Source: Vigna angularis (Eukaryota > Streptophyta > Magnoliopsida > Fabales > Fabaceae). From it: DNA of 64,000 bases. Of the stretch, positions 34,801 to 46,326 are shown one piece after another (the stretch's first letter is position 1; every line of letters begins with the position of its first letter). The position numbers were made by a program, and so were the translations under genes. The notes beneath the pieces were generated by a model. It was given only the letters and a program-made list of their open reading frames with translations. It had not been told where the DNA came from and did no database searches. The stretch is taken from contig NC_068973.1 in the NCBI RefSeq assembly GCF_016808095.1, positions 6,568,501 to 6,632,500 on the forward strand. The letters are read 5' to 3'.

Positions 34801-35377
34801 TTCTAGGCTTATGAGATATTTAAGAGGTTCAATGGATTATGCCATTGAATATAGTGGATTTCCTGCTGTACTAGAAGGGTATAGTGATGCTAACTGGATT
34901 TCTGATTCAGATGAGACAAAATCCACTAGTGGTTATGTATTCACACTTGGGGGTGGTGCGATTACATGGAGATCAGCCAGACAAACTATTATTGCAAGAT
35001 CAACAATGGAATCTGAGTTTGTCGCTCTTGAGATGGCTGGTAATGAGGCTGAGTGGTTGAAAAACTTCTTAGCGAGCATTCCATTAGGAATGAAACCAAC
35101 CCCATCGGTATCTATACACTGTGATTGCCAATCGGCAATAGCTATAGGTAAAAACAAGAATTACAATGGAAAGAATAGACATATCCAATTGAGACACAAT
35201 TTGGTAAAGCAGCTGCTAAAGAGTGGAACTATTTTCATTGACTATGTGAAGTCAGAAAGGAATCTAGCAGATCCTCTAACAAAACCCTTGGGAAGAAATA
35301 TGATCTTAGAAACATCGAGGGGAATGGGACTTAAGCCACTGACAAACAAACAAGTGATGGTAACCCAACCTTTGTGA
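31844..35377 (+). pseudogene. Ty1/copia gag-pol, 5'-truncated, two nonsense stops
   Basis: Remnant of a copia polyprotein, all in one frame. The N-terminal gag part is missing. What remains is the gag C-terminus with a CCHC knuckle (CFVCGKPGHHAPQC, near 32260), aspartic protease (WVVDSGATRHIC, near 32407), the pre-integrase finger (WHARLGHL), integrase (IDDYSRY, SDRGGEY, NGVAERKNRT), reverse transcriptase ([24 protein letters not shown] near 34398) and RNase H ([28 protein letters not shown]). The frame is broken by TAA at 32918-32920 (just after the pre-integrase finger) and TGA at 33434-33436 (late integrase). No frameshift is needed to follow the rest, so decay is light. Some RT residues differ from the family norm ([19 protein letters not shown]). 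Confidence 0.92.
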
Positions 35378-36520
35378 TTGGAGATCCCATGAATAAGGTT
35401 CATATGGGTAAAAACAAGTCACTTGTTAGTTCTGATAGCACTAAATTGATTTCAATCAATTATGTCTCTTCCTATGGTGTGTGAGTGAAAGTGCTAGAGA
35501 CTGCATTATTGAGAGGTTAAACTTTGTAATTAATCAAAGTTTTAATGATCTTCATATCCCTTACGGGTGGTGTATGACTTGCAGCATACACTTGATGAAA
35601 TCACCTATATGAGTGTCAAGTGGGGCCGCTTGCATGAGATCTTGGCATGATCTCTAGAGCACTCATGAATACCGGGCACGCGCATGGCCTAATTAGCGCA
35701 ACACAGCGATAACAGCAAGAATTGTGGGGGTGTACTGTGATTGATAAACCTCTAACACACGTCAAGTGTCTTTGGTTCATATAGCTTGTTATACCAATTA
35801 CATTGTGTGTTAAGTTTCTCGATCTAAGACTGGTTCATATAGCTTGCTATACCAGCTCTGATGCATTACATCCTATAAGACCCAGGATATAAATACTCTT
35901 ATCTTACTTTCAATCTTTGATTATCCATCAGAACAAAGATTTGCGCTATTGCTTTATATACAATCATTTTCCAAGTTTACATAAAGATGACATATTATTC
36001 TTTTGAAAAAGGATTACCTGCAAAATGAGAAATCACTTTTGAGACAGAATTGTTTGGATCAAAGACATTTTCTTTTAACTTTCCTTTTGCAATAAGTGGG
36101 GGATTATTATAAAAATATTATTTTATTACAAAAAGAATGATGTGCAACGTTCATAATGTTTTTGCAACGTTGAAGTATACGTTGAGAAGCAACGTCTTTG
36201 GCCAACTGTAGTAACGTTCATTTTCAATTCAACGGTTTGATTTTTGCAACCTATAAATAAACCCTTTGTTCATTTCCAGATTCATGGAAAGTTATCACCA
36301 TTAAAATTCTCTTCTCTCATTCTCTCATCTTTCTTTCCTAAAACTAACCTGGGCATATACTTTAAGAGATCCTTGCTAGTTCTGAGATCCTCAGATATAT
36401 TCTGGGAAGTTCCTGTTGTATCCTAGGGGACTTGCGCAATATACCGCGGATAAGTCCTTAAGGACAGTGCCTCTACACGCCTCAGGAAATCTTGTTCGTG
36501 ACTCTGTCAGCCCAATTTTA
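35378..36520 (+). mobile_element. Copia 3' untranslated region and probable 3' LTR
   Basis: After pol comes a non-coding tail with two copies of a dyad, TATAGCTTGTTATA (35780-35793) and TATAGCTTGCTATA (35838-35851), each in a GGTTCATATAGCTT context. A purine-rich GCAATAAGTGGGGGATT (36089-36105) is a polypurine tract, and the LTR probably runs from about 36103 to about 36520. A 5' copy was not found, in keeping with 5' truncation. LTR limits are approximate. Confidence 0.6.
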
Positions 36521-39342
36521 CAACATGATTGACACAAAACAAGAATGAAAGAAAAAAAATAAGATGAGGAGGAGAAAGAAAAAATCCAAACAAAAATTTC
36601 ACAAACGAAATTTAACAATAATCATCTATCAATAATTATAATTTGTTGATAATTATAATAGATATTATCGACGTATATTTACCAACGAGTTTTATATGTT
36701 ATAATAAATATTGACAAATTTTACTGTTTCTCAGTCAAATTTATCAACAATCACTTAATTAATAAAATTTTTACTATTAATAATATGTTAATAAAATTAT
36801 ATTATTGAGAAGTATTTATTATTATACGAATTGTGTCCAATACAAATATTTTTATAACATTGTGTTATAATAATGTTAAAGAGTTATTTCTCTTATATTA
36901 AATATTCCTTATTTTTAAGACAATCCAAGTTAAAAGAAAAGAAGCTACGAATAAAAAAATCCCGAAAAAAAAATGTGAGTTCCGTTTCTATTTTATTGAT
37001 GTATCACATTAATCTTATCTTAATTAGTTTTTATTATTATTATTTTAATTTATTAGTGTTTATTTATTTTTATGTTGTTACACGTAATGACAATGAGAAA
37101 TAATGTTTTTATTAAAAAAAATAATTTTAATAACAAAATATACAGCATTTAACTTGTATCACCTTTATGAATTTTCAATTATATTTCTAAAAATTACAAT
37201 CTTGACAATATTAAATCAACTTTGAGAAGGAGAAAAATAACCAAAAGGAGTATTTAAAGTACACATTTGCAAAGAATAGTTGACTAATAAAATTATTCAA
37301 ACATAAAAAGACAGGAAATAAATTTAAATTTAGACTCTAGTAACAATAAAAATATCTTAATAATAAGAAACAAAATGTTAGTATAGAAAAACAGAGAGAT
37401 TCAAGAGGAGAGAATACACACAGTAATTACCCTTCCATTAGGCATATCTAGAGATGTTACTGACTTTACAATGTAATAAATGTTTTTCACCCTTAAAATT
37501 GACCTAAAAATTCTTTTTTATACTTATTTACGGTTACTTTTTTTAATAGTAGAGAATATGTGTCACTATTCTACGTCATATTGACCCTTATTATAGTAGA
37601 GATTTATGAATTTTAATAACTATCTACATCTTCATTGTGTTTTGTAATTGTTTTCTAAATTTTCTTCTACCATTAATTAAGGTCTTTTACTTTACTTTGT
37701 TGTTTTCTATAAGCTCCCAAATAGAATCTTCTTTCAATTTAGTCAATTTTGTCCAATACCTCCATAAAACATTCTTCATCATTTTCTTCAAATAATAATT
37801 CACCAACCTTTATCTTCTATCACCTTAATCATCTTTCCTCCTTCAAACAAATAACCGTCATTAATTACTCCTACTTTGTCAATTATTTTTTGATCAATAA
37901 CAATTTATCTCCGTCTTTCTCCTTTTATTCAATCCATTTTCATTTAATAGTGTACTATATGGACTAACCGATCTATGTTCACTGGTTGGTCAATCATATA
38001 AAAAATCAATTTAAGAAAAAATCACAACTAGATAAACCAAATGGTCAAACACTCAACTTTGTGGTCGTTCGGTCTAAATATCTCATTTGTTGATTAACAA
38101 GGTAAAAACATGTTTAGATGATATTTGGTCAGCCATAGTCAAAAGCCCACCTTGAAACTTATGAATATAGAAGTAAAGTAAATAGATAAATGATTGCATT
38201 TATTGGACATTTAAGACTTAACTGTGATAACCGATTGATAATTGAAAACTAACTTGAATGTCAGAGTGTCTTTAATAGGTACCTATCACTTGTATTTGGA
38301 CTATATTAAAGAAAAATCAATAAATCAGAAAGAAGAAAAACAAAATAAAAAAAAAGATTAAACTAAATTATGAATGTGTGATTCTCAACCTTACATACAG
38401 ATAAAAATATTGATTCATTAACTTTAACATTGTTCAAATGGCAAAACAAAACTTATAAATATTTGTGCTTATTTAAGGAAATAAACTTTTAATCATGCAC
38501 GATTTTATCGTATGTGGATGATGACTAGCAACGAAGTTGTATTAAGATAATGTTCAAAAGTATATTAAAAATATGTAAAGACCAAATTTATCAAGGTAAA
38601 ATCTAAATTGATGAGATGTGACATCTTTTAAAATCTTGTAAAATTTTTAGTACGTGACAACCTGTTCAAATTTATTTTTTACTATTTCTAACAGTTCAAT
38701 AATATTTTATTATTATATATATAGTTATGCTAAAATGTTTTAATACATGTTAAATATTTAATTATATCAACAAAAGTATTGACATGTAATACAATATATT
38801 TTTTTACAAAATAAAATATTTTATGCAGATAAATAGGAATTTTTTTATTAATCATTTATACGAATTGAATTCATGACCAATGATGTATATCTTCTCGAAA
38901 AATCCATGGTTTTTCACCCTTTTTTCTTCATGTGACAGTGAAACATCAAACTTTTATTTTGTATTAGTTTAATCGAAGGAGAGAGATATATGGTACTGAA
39001 GAATTATAATGAACACACGTTATATATAAAAGTGGAGGAGTATATATTAATAATTAGTAATTATTTTGTTATCTAGGGAAAACTGCCATATTTGGTTCCT
39101 CATAAGTTGTAATAATAGTAAAACAATAAACTTGAAGAAACCATAATAACAATATACTATTTAATTAGAGGACATGTAATAATAAAAAAATATGATGGTT
39201 GTTGTTGTTGTTGAGTACGAAGTAAAAGGAGAATCATACGAGAAATGTAACATGTGTGATATAAATTTCTAACAATTTACATGAAAAGTGACCTTCCTTA
39301 ACACCATATTGATTATGCTTTCCTTAGAAGATTCTCAGGTAT
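36521..39342. other. Intergenic AT-rich DNA, no gene seen
   Basis: Very AT-rich, with only short open frames that show no family features. The last 100 bp before 39343 would hold the promoter of the small gene downstream; a TATATATAAAAG-like sequence lies near 39020-39033, rather far away. Confidence 0.5.
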
Positions 39343-39681
39343 ATGGCAGAAACAAGATACATGGTTTATGTCTGCCTCATCACATTGTTTGTAATGTTAC
39401 AATGGCACCTTACTTCTGCTGAGGAGAAAGCATTGGATACAGAAACAAAAAAACATGTTAGCCAGCAACATGTTCCACTCATAGAAAAGAAGTTGTTGGA
39501 AGATCTTGATTTTTTCAATCACCATAGAAAGCTTGCAGGTTCAGATAAAGAAAAGAAGAAGAAGAAGAAAGACAAGAAGAAGAAAAAGGATAAATCTTCA
39601 GCCAAGCAAAGTACAATATCTGTATCCAAAGCCACCTCAATTTTTTGTACTTCCATTTTACTTGCTTTTCTTCTCATGTAA
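39343..39681 (+). CDS. Small predicted secreted Lys-rich protein, possibly GPI-anchored
   Basis: A single-exon frame of 112 residues that I do not recognise. The N-terminus looks like a signal peptide (MVYVCLITLFVMLQWHLTSA, cleavage likely near residue 26). A short mature region with LLEDLDFFNHHRKLAG follows. Next come about 25 residues that are almost all Lys with Asp (about 70-92), then SSAKQST, and a C-terminal hydrophobic tail (SIFCTSILLAFLLM) that ends the protein. Signal peptide, small residues before the tail and no residues after it are the layout of a GPI-anchored precursor; a single C-terminal membrane anchor is the alternative. It could also be a propeptide. It is isolated, about 2.6 kb upstream of SECY2. 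The matching minus-strand frame is a shadow of the Lys codons. Confidence 0.6.
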   Translation: MAETRYMVYVCLITLFVMLQWHLTSAEEKALDTETKKHVSQQHVPLIEKKLLEDLDFFNHHRKLAGSDKEKKKKKKDKKKKKDKSSAKQSTISVSKATSIFCTSILLAFLLM

Positions 39682-39823
39682 TTGTTTTGTATGTTTTTCA
39701 ATATAAATTGTTTGTTCACAATTACTTGGGATCCATATATGTTCTTGTTCTCTTCCAATCCTTGAAGATTGCATCTAGGTTTGTGGCAACAAGAAATAAA
39801 TTTCAAAACATGTAATAATAATG

Positions 39824-39888
<65 letters not shown>

Positions 39889-42315
39889 GTATGTATATAT
39901 ATTGATATACATGAGTGAAACAACCATTCTCCAACAAGATGTACTCGAATTTATGTTCATACGAATCCATTCTTATGAGAGTGGGAATTATTAGAAACAT
40001 ACAAAACCACTATTTTTATCTTCTTTTTTACCACTTCAATCTAATTTAATATGTAGAAAAGAGCAAGAGAGAAGTCATGGATTTAACTCTTCCACTACCA
40101 TTTCAAATATATAAGATTGATTTAATGAGTTTAGAAAATAAAAATAAAAAAAATGATAAATTCAACTTCTTTTGTTATCAAATATTAACAATAAAAATAT
40201 TCAATATATATATATATTGCAAATATTTAGTAACTTTTACATTATACTTCATTTTTTATTTAATTAATAAGTGGGGGGAAAAATCTTAATAACTTATTTT
40301 GTAAAAATAAATTAAGCTTTAAACTCATTTTAATAGACCATGATTTAAGATAGTGAATCCAGTAATTATTTTTACAATTTCAAAATTACATATGTAATAT
40401 TTCTATGGAAATTAAATATTGATATTTAGTTTTTAGGTTATAATGATTGTATATTATATATTGTTATATTTATAATCTAAGTAATGATATTTTTTACGGT
40501 AATATTCTATATACTTTTTCTAAATTTATTACAAAATATTAATTATAATTAAAACAATTAATATATTTTTGTTAAAAAGAAAAACAATCTTTCCTTTGAT
40601 AATTATTCCACTAAGAACTAAATTTGTGATTTTGATTAGCTTTCCATTAAGTTAAGATTATAAGTAATAATCAAAACATAAATTAAAAACTATAAGTAAT
40701 AATCAAAACATAACTTTTTCTATTTAAGAATATAACAACTCAAACATCATGATGTTGTCCACTTGATCTATACCACAAAACACTTTGTGTACTCTGCAAC
40801 ACTGAATAACCAATTTGTGACATATGAAGTTGAGATCAAATACGTCGCAGTGTTATAAAGGAAAACTTCTTCAAGTTGTTTTGTTATGAAGTGAGTTCTC
40901 CGACTAGTGTGATTAAAAGAAAGTAAATTTTTGTTTGACCTAAAGGACACTTTGAGAATAATATGTAAAGTAAAAATTCAACTTAAAATATTATAAATAT
41001 ACAACTTTATATCACATGGGTGATACCCTAGTGATACTAGGAAAGACACACATAAGAATATTTTTGTACTTTTTGTTTTCTTTTGTTTTTGAATTAGTAT
41101 AAAACCATAAGTGATTGAACATCTTTTTAGAGGTTGATCTCACCACCCAAATCATGTAATTTATCTTTTTCTTCCTAACATTATTTGGTTATTCAAATAC
41201 TTTTTATTTTTTTACCTTTTTCTTAATTTGTTTGGTCGAACTAATCAAATCATGATTTATAATTTTAATTGATTGGTAAAGTATTTTATAAATTAATATT
41301 TTCATAAAAGTTGAGATACACATTTTATGGGAATTATGGAAATTATTTGACAAATTATCAATTAATATCTTTATGGAAATTATTGACAAATTATCCGTCA
41401 AATATAAACTTTATCTATAAACACATATCATATCATAGTAACCTTTGTGACAATGTTTTAAAATGTACTTCATTGTTTTCCTATTGTGTTTTAACCTATT
41501 TTAATGTATGATTGAATTTTTATTTATTGATTTTACTATCATTTTTAAATTTTAAGATGACACCTTTGATCATTTATATTATTATTATTTACTTAATGTT
41601 CACTTACTTTACCTATTTTTTCGATTATATTATTATTATTAGTTTCTTAATCTTCACTTAGTTTACCTATATACGTATTTATTTTGCTATAGAGATAAAA
41701 AGGTTAAAATATAAAATGTTATAAATATTCTATTAAATTAAATAAACTATTATATTTTATAATTTTTCTATAGCAACCATAAATAACATTTACAAAAGAT
41801 AATGGGAAACTCAGATTTCCCATGATGAGAAATAACGGTTTGCCATCATAACCTTCACCCAAAGTGATTGCTTATTAAAACAAAAGCATAACTTTGGTTT
41901 TTTAAGGTTAATAATAAATTTAGTTCTTGAATGTCGGAAAATTTTTGATTTAATTATTAACACAACACAAAAAGTTTAATTTAATTTCTAAATCAGTAAA
42001 CAATACAAAATTCATCCCTAAATACTATAGCTTGATAGTAAAATAATTATTGATTCAGTGTCAAATGAATTTTTAAAATTTTTTAACAGTAAAGTAGTCC
42101 TACCAAATTTAAGAATAAGACATTAAAAGACTTGTTTTTTAAATATTTAATGATTAAATAAGATTTTTCATTGTTTCTAGGAGTAAATTGATGGAAGGAA
42201 ATTGGTTATTTATTTTTATTTGGTTTTTTCTAATAGGGGTGTTGATATTTATTTTTGTTAGGAGATTCGGTTAGTGTTCTAGCGTTGGGGAAGTGAAGAG
42301 AGTTTGTGGATAATA
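39682..42315. other. Intergenic AT-rich DNA, no gene seen
   Basis: Contains a roughly 58-bp (AT)n microsatellite (39830-39887) and a short tandem duplication of ACTATAAGTAATAATCAAAA (40660-40712). Open frames across the microsatellite are artefacts of the repeat. The last few hundred bases should include the SECY2 promoter. Confidence 0.5.
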
Positions 42316-45300
42316 ATGTTGATAACTGTTAGGGAAGCTTCTTGTTCTTCTCCCCTCAATTTCTGGCTTAATCGTTTCAAACCAAAACCCTCTAAACCAT
42401 TCAAAACATCCATTTGCCAAGCCAGTTTCTCTGTCCAAAGAACACCCACCCATTCATGGAAAACTCGGCATCTCTCAACCTGGTACGCAACTGCCTCTAC
42501 CCACTTTTCATTCTTATTTGTTTTTTTGCTCAAACACTTATAATGGGTTGAATCCCTCCGCCAAATTTTCATTCCAATTATTTCTTCTTCAATGGGAACT
42601 CTTCAAAAGACAAACTTGAACAATTGGGCTCGTTAATTTTTTCCTTTTTTGATTGAATTCTGTCTTTGTCTGCTTTTGGTTCAGAAGTACCAGTTGCTTT
42701 TACCATTATCAATATGCTTCTTCGTTATTGTAACTTTTGGAGTGGAGAAATCTAGTGGTGTGGGGGGATCACTTTTATGTGTGAACTTTCCACTCCACTC
42801 AATGAATTAGGCATTTTCTGTTTCTTGGACCAAAGACTGTTGTGATTGTGAATGTGATCATTGGCCAATTCAATTGTGTCTTCTACTCAGTGTTAGAGAA
42901 ATCTACAGTCATTTAAATTTCTTCCGCCGTGTTTTTGGTTGTAATTATTTTGTCCCATGTGTGCTGTTTCAAACTCTGCAGCAGTGATGAAGCACACTTT
43001 GATCCCTTGGGTATCAACTCAAGTTTACCTTCTGCTCTGAATTCTACCTGGGAAAATCTGTTGTGCTTGTTTACACAACCATTTGAGAGTTCTTCGAGTA
43101 CAGAAAAGGGAAAACCTAACAGCTCACAAGGGGTGGCAGGTGACATTTTTCTCTGTATCTTATTGAACCTGAATTATGTGTCTTTTTTATCTCTTACCAA
43201 TAGAGGATTTTTCAATTGATTATTTATTTTGGCAATGCAGCTGCAATAGAGAATAGTTCAATAGATTTTGGTGACTTTTTTAAAGGCCCACTTCCAGGGA
43301 AGTTTCTCAAACTTTTAGGGTTTCTTGCCTTGTCACGGCTCGGAGTTTACATACCCCTAGGTGGAGTTAATAGGGATGCTTTTGTTGGAAATTTAGATCA
43401 GAACAGTTTGTTAAGCACTTTGGACTCGTTTTCTGGTGGTGGTATTGGTAGACTCGGGGTATGCTCCCTTGGTATTGTTCCCTTCATCAATGCACAGATT
43501 GTTTTCCAGCTTCTTGCACAAATATATCCCAAATTGCAAGATCTTCAAAAGAGAGAAGGTGAGGCTGGAAGAAAGAAAATTCTGCAGTACACTCGATATG
43601 CTTCAGTCGGATTTGCCATTGTGCAGGTCAGCAATTTGTGAAGTTTTGTTTGGGCAATTTCTTTTGCAAAAAATTACTTATGTTGTGCACTCACTTTTTT
43701 CAAAATGGAAAAAGAATGCAAGTGTATGTTGGAAGTGCTTATTGCTAATTGAGTTTTCTCTGAATTTTTGTGTTTGTTTCTCTTTCTTACTACAGGCAAT
43801 CGGCCAAGTTCTTTACCTACGTCCCTATGTCAATGACTTTTCTGTAGAGTGGCTTCTTTCTTCTGTAATCTTATTGACTCTTGGCTCTGTGTTTACAACA
43901 TATATTGGGGAACGAATTACAGACCTAAAACTTGGGAATGGCACCTCTCTTTTGATATTCACGAACATTATATCCTACTTGCCAGCTTCTTTTGGTAGGA
44001 CAATTGCACAAGCATTTAATGATGCTAACTACGTTGGACTTGCTACCATTATAGTGTCCTTCGTCTTTTTGGTGGTTGGTATCGTTTATGTTCAGGTAAA
44101 TACCATTTTCATAGTTATAATAGAGATCTATTTGAGTCAGCGAAGAGAAGTTGATCTCAAACAATGGCTTTCAGGAAGCAGAGAGAAAAATCCCTATTAA
44201 CTATGCTTCTAGATACACCAGCAAAACCACTGGACTTGAAAAGTCCGCTTACCTACCCTTTAAGGTCCTTTCTCCATTTCACCAATTTATAGTTTTATCT
44301 TTTGTTAAATTTGTTTCTTCCATCTATTTATTTCATGTATTTTAACTATGCATGGAATTTATTTCATCCAACATCAAATTTGAGCTGGTAAATCTTCTAC
44401 TGTCAGGTAAATAGCTCTGGAGTAATGCCTATAATCTTTTCTACGTCGTCATTAGCTCTTCCTGGTACTTTAGCACGCTTCACTGGTTTAACTGCTTTAA
44501 AGAAGGCTGCGGTGGCATTAAATCCAGGAGGTAATTGGTTGTTTCATGATAGGTTTCAACTTAGGATGGAAAGATTTTGAAGAAAGAATAAGGCTGTGAG
44601 ACTTTGTTGTACAGTGTCTATTAGTCAGTGTAACCATGAAATAAATGAGGTATTGGAGAGACATCTCTCCTAGCAACTTCTGAGTCAGTTCTTAATTGTC
44701 TAAGTACCACCCGGTTTGCTCCTATTTGTAAGATATTCACTTACAACTGTGTTTCTCCTCTATAAGCAGTCACATACTCTCTTAATCATTGTTCTCTTGT
44801 CACTGCACTAGATTTATGTTAAGACTTTCGTCAAATGCCTTGCCCTGACATTCCGTGTTGATCTTGTGTATTTGACAAATACATAATGCAAACACTGGCA
44901 TTGTTGTTGCCATACACTGTTGAAATGAATTTCAATTATGCTTTATTGTTCTTAAAACTTGTTTCTTTATAAATTGATGTTTTTTACTTAACTGGATATT
45001 TGTTGTAGGTTCCTTCTACCTTCCATTCAACATACTGTTGATAGCCTTCTTCAACTATTATTACACTTTCCTACAACTGGACCCTGATGATGTGAGTGAA
45101 CAACTGAAACGACAAGGTGCTTCAATTCCACTCGTCAGACCAGGCAGAAGTACAGCTACATTTATCAAAACAGTAATTTCTTCCTTTTCTAGTTTTGCAT
45201 TACATGATTTCCTTCTGATTATAACTTGTCTTTGTTCTCTTAAAAATATATTATATACCAATAAAACTTCTGATTATAACTTTTCAAGTTTGCTGATCTG

Positions 45301-45661
45301 ATGAAAGTTTAAAATTTCAGGATTGTGATATCGTTTTGTGAACGAGTGAAACTTAGTTTTTAGCTATTGAAAATTCAATTAACATTCTATATTGAACTCA
45401 AAACAAGTGAAACCATTGGCTTTCTCCATGGTGCAGGTTCTTAGTAGAATATCAGTTCTGGGTTCAACATTTTTGGCTATCTTGGCTGCTGGTCCAGCAG
45501 TTGTAGAACAGATCACTCACTTGACTGCATTTCGGGGATTTGCAGGAACTTCTGTTCTTATTCTTGTTGGTTGTGCAACAGACACGGCAAGAAAAGTTCA
45601 AGCTGAGATTATATCCCAAAAGTACAAGAACATAGAGTTCTATGATTTTGATAAATATTGA
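42316..45661 (+). CDS. SCY2: Plastid SecY translocase homologue 2 (SCY2)
   Basis: Channel subunit of the second plastid Sec system, which in Arabidopsis acts at the inner envelope with SECA2 and SECE2. Eight exons join in frame: 42316-42482, 42982-43139, 43241-43626, 43796-44095, 44175-44264, 44407-44530, 45009-45172 and 45437-45661, giving about 537 residues. The first about 60 residues are rich in Ser, Lys and Pro and low in acid, like a chloroplast transit peptide. The SecY core then starts near FGDFFKGPLPGKFLKLLGFLA. It shows SecY hallmarks: SRLGVYIPLGGVNRDAF, GRLGVCSLGIVPFINAQI, ITDLKLGNGTSLLIF, VNSSGVMPIIFSTSSLALPG and a C-terminal IRVGPGRST-like loop (LVRPGRSTATFIK). I chose the first in-frame ATG as start. 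Exon 2 has two tandem acceptors (CAGCAG) that both keep the frame. It converges with the CNGC gene. Confidence 0.93.
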
Positions 45662-46326
45662 CCGCTTAAAGGATTATTTACAAAACTAGAAAAGTTCTGC
45701 CACATGATTCTCCCCAGAGGAAATGCTGCTAAAAGCCACCCGTCGTACAACAGTGTAACTTACATTTTATATCGGCCTGTAAATAATGCTGTAGAGCAGC
45801 CATTTGCTTTATTTATAGTTGGAATGATTGCTCGAAAGTCAATCCGGCTTGGTGGTTTTGGTAGCATGTAGCACCCCGTCATCATTTGTTGCAATTAATT
45901 AGCGTATTATTGGCATTCCATTACCACGCAATCAGGTCGACAAATTAAGGGCTACGAGTAGCATTCAAAATGCAAGAGAACAACGATTTCACCTGCTCCT
46001 TTTTTTCACCCTTTTAACTATTAGAACCATTAAACAGAGTTTGATGCATACTTTGCACAATATTAATCAGCTTACTCAGATGAAAATTACATGTCAGATT
46101 ACACACAACTGAGTGATACATCAAAATTACAATACATTAACATTACAGCCACTTGCTGAGTATAAACTTACATCCACCTTTGTATCTTTCTCATTAAAAT
46201 TCATATCAACTACCAGCAAGGGTCTTTAGGCATGCCGGATTTGTAACCTACTGATTCATTATCCACACTGAAATATGTAGGTTGTTACAACTGAATCTGA
46301 AAACAAATGTCACTGACTAAGTGTAA
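45662..46326. other. Tail-to-tail 3' flank of SCY2 and CNGC
   Basis: 665 bp between two convergent stop codons. It should hold both 3' UTRs. No further gene is seen. Confidence 0.7.

Noticed and set aside
39519..40000. Minus-strand frames with Ile/Tyr repeats
   Set aside because: They are translations of an (AT)n microsatellite.
43436..44200. Continuous plus-strand frame reading through SCY2 introns
   Set aside because: Intron sequence happens to be open; GT-AG sites and SecY homology place the true exons differently.
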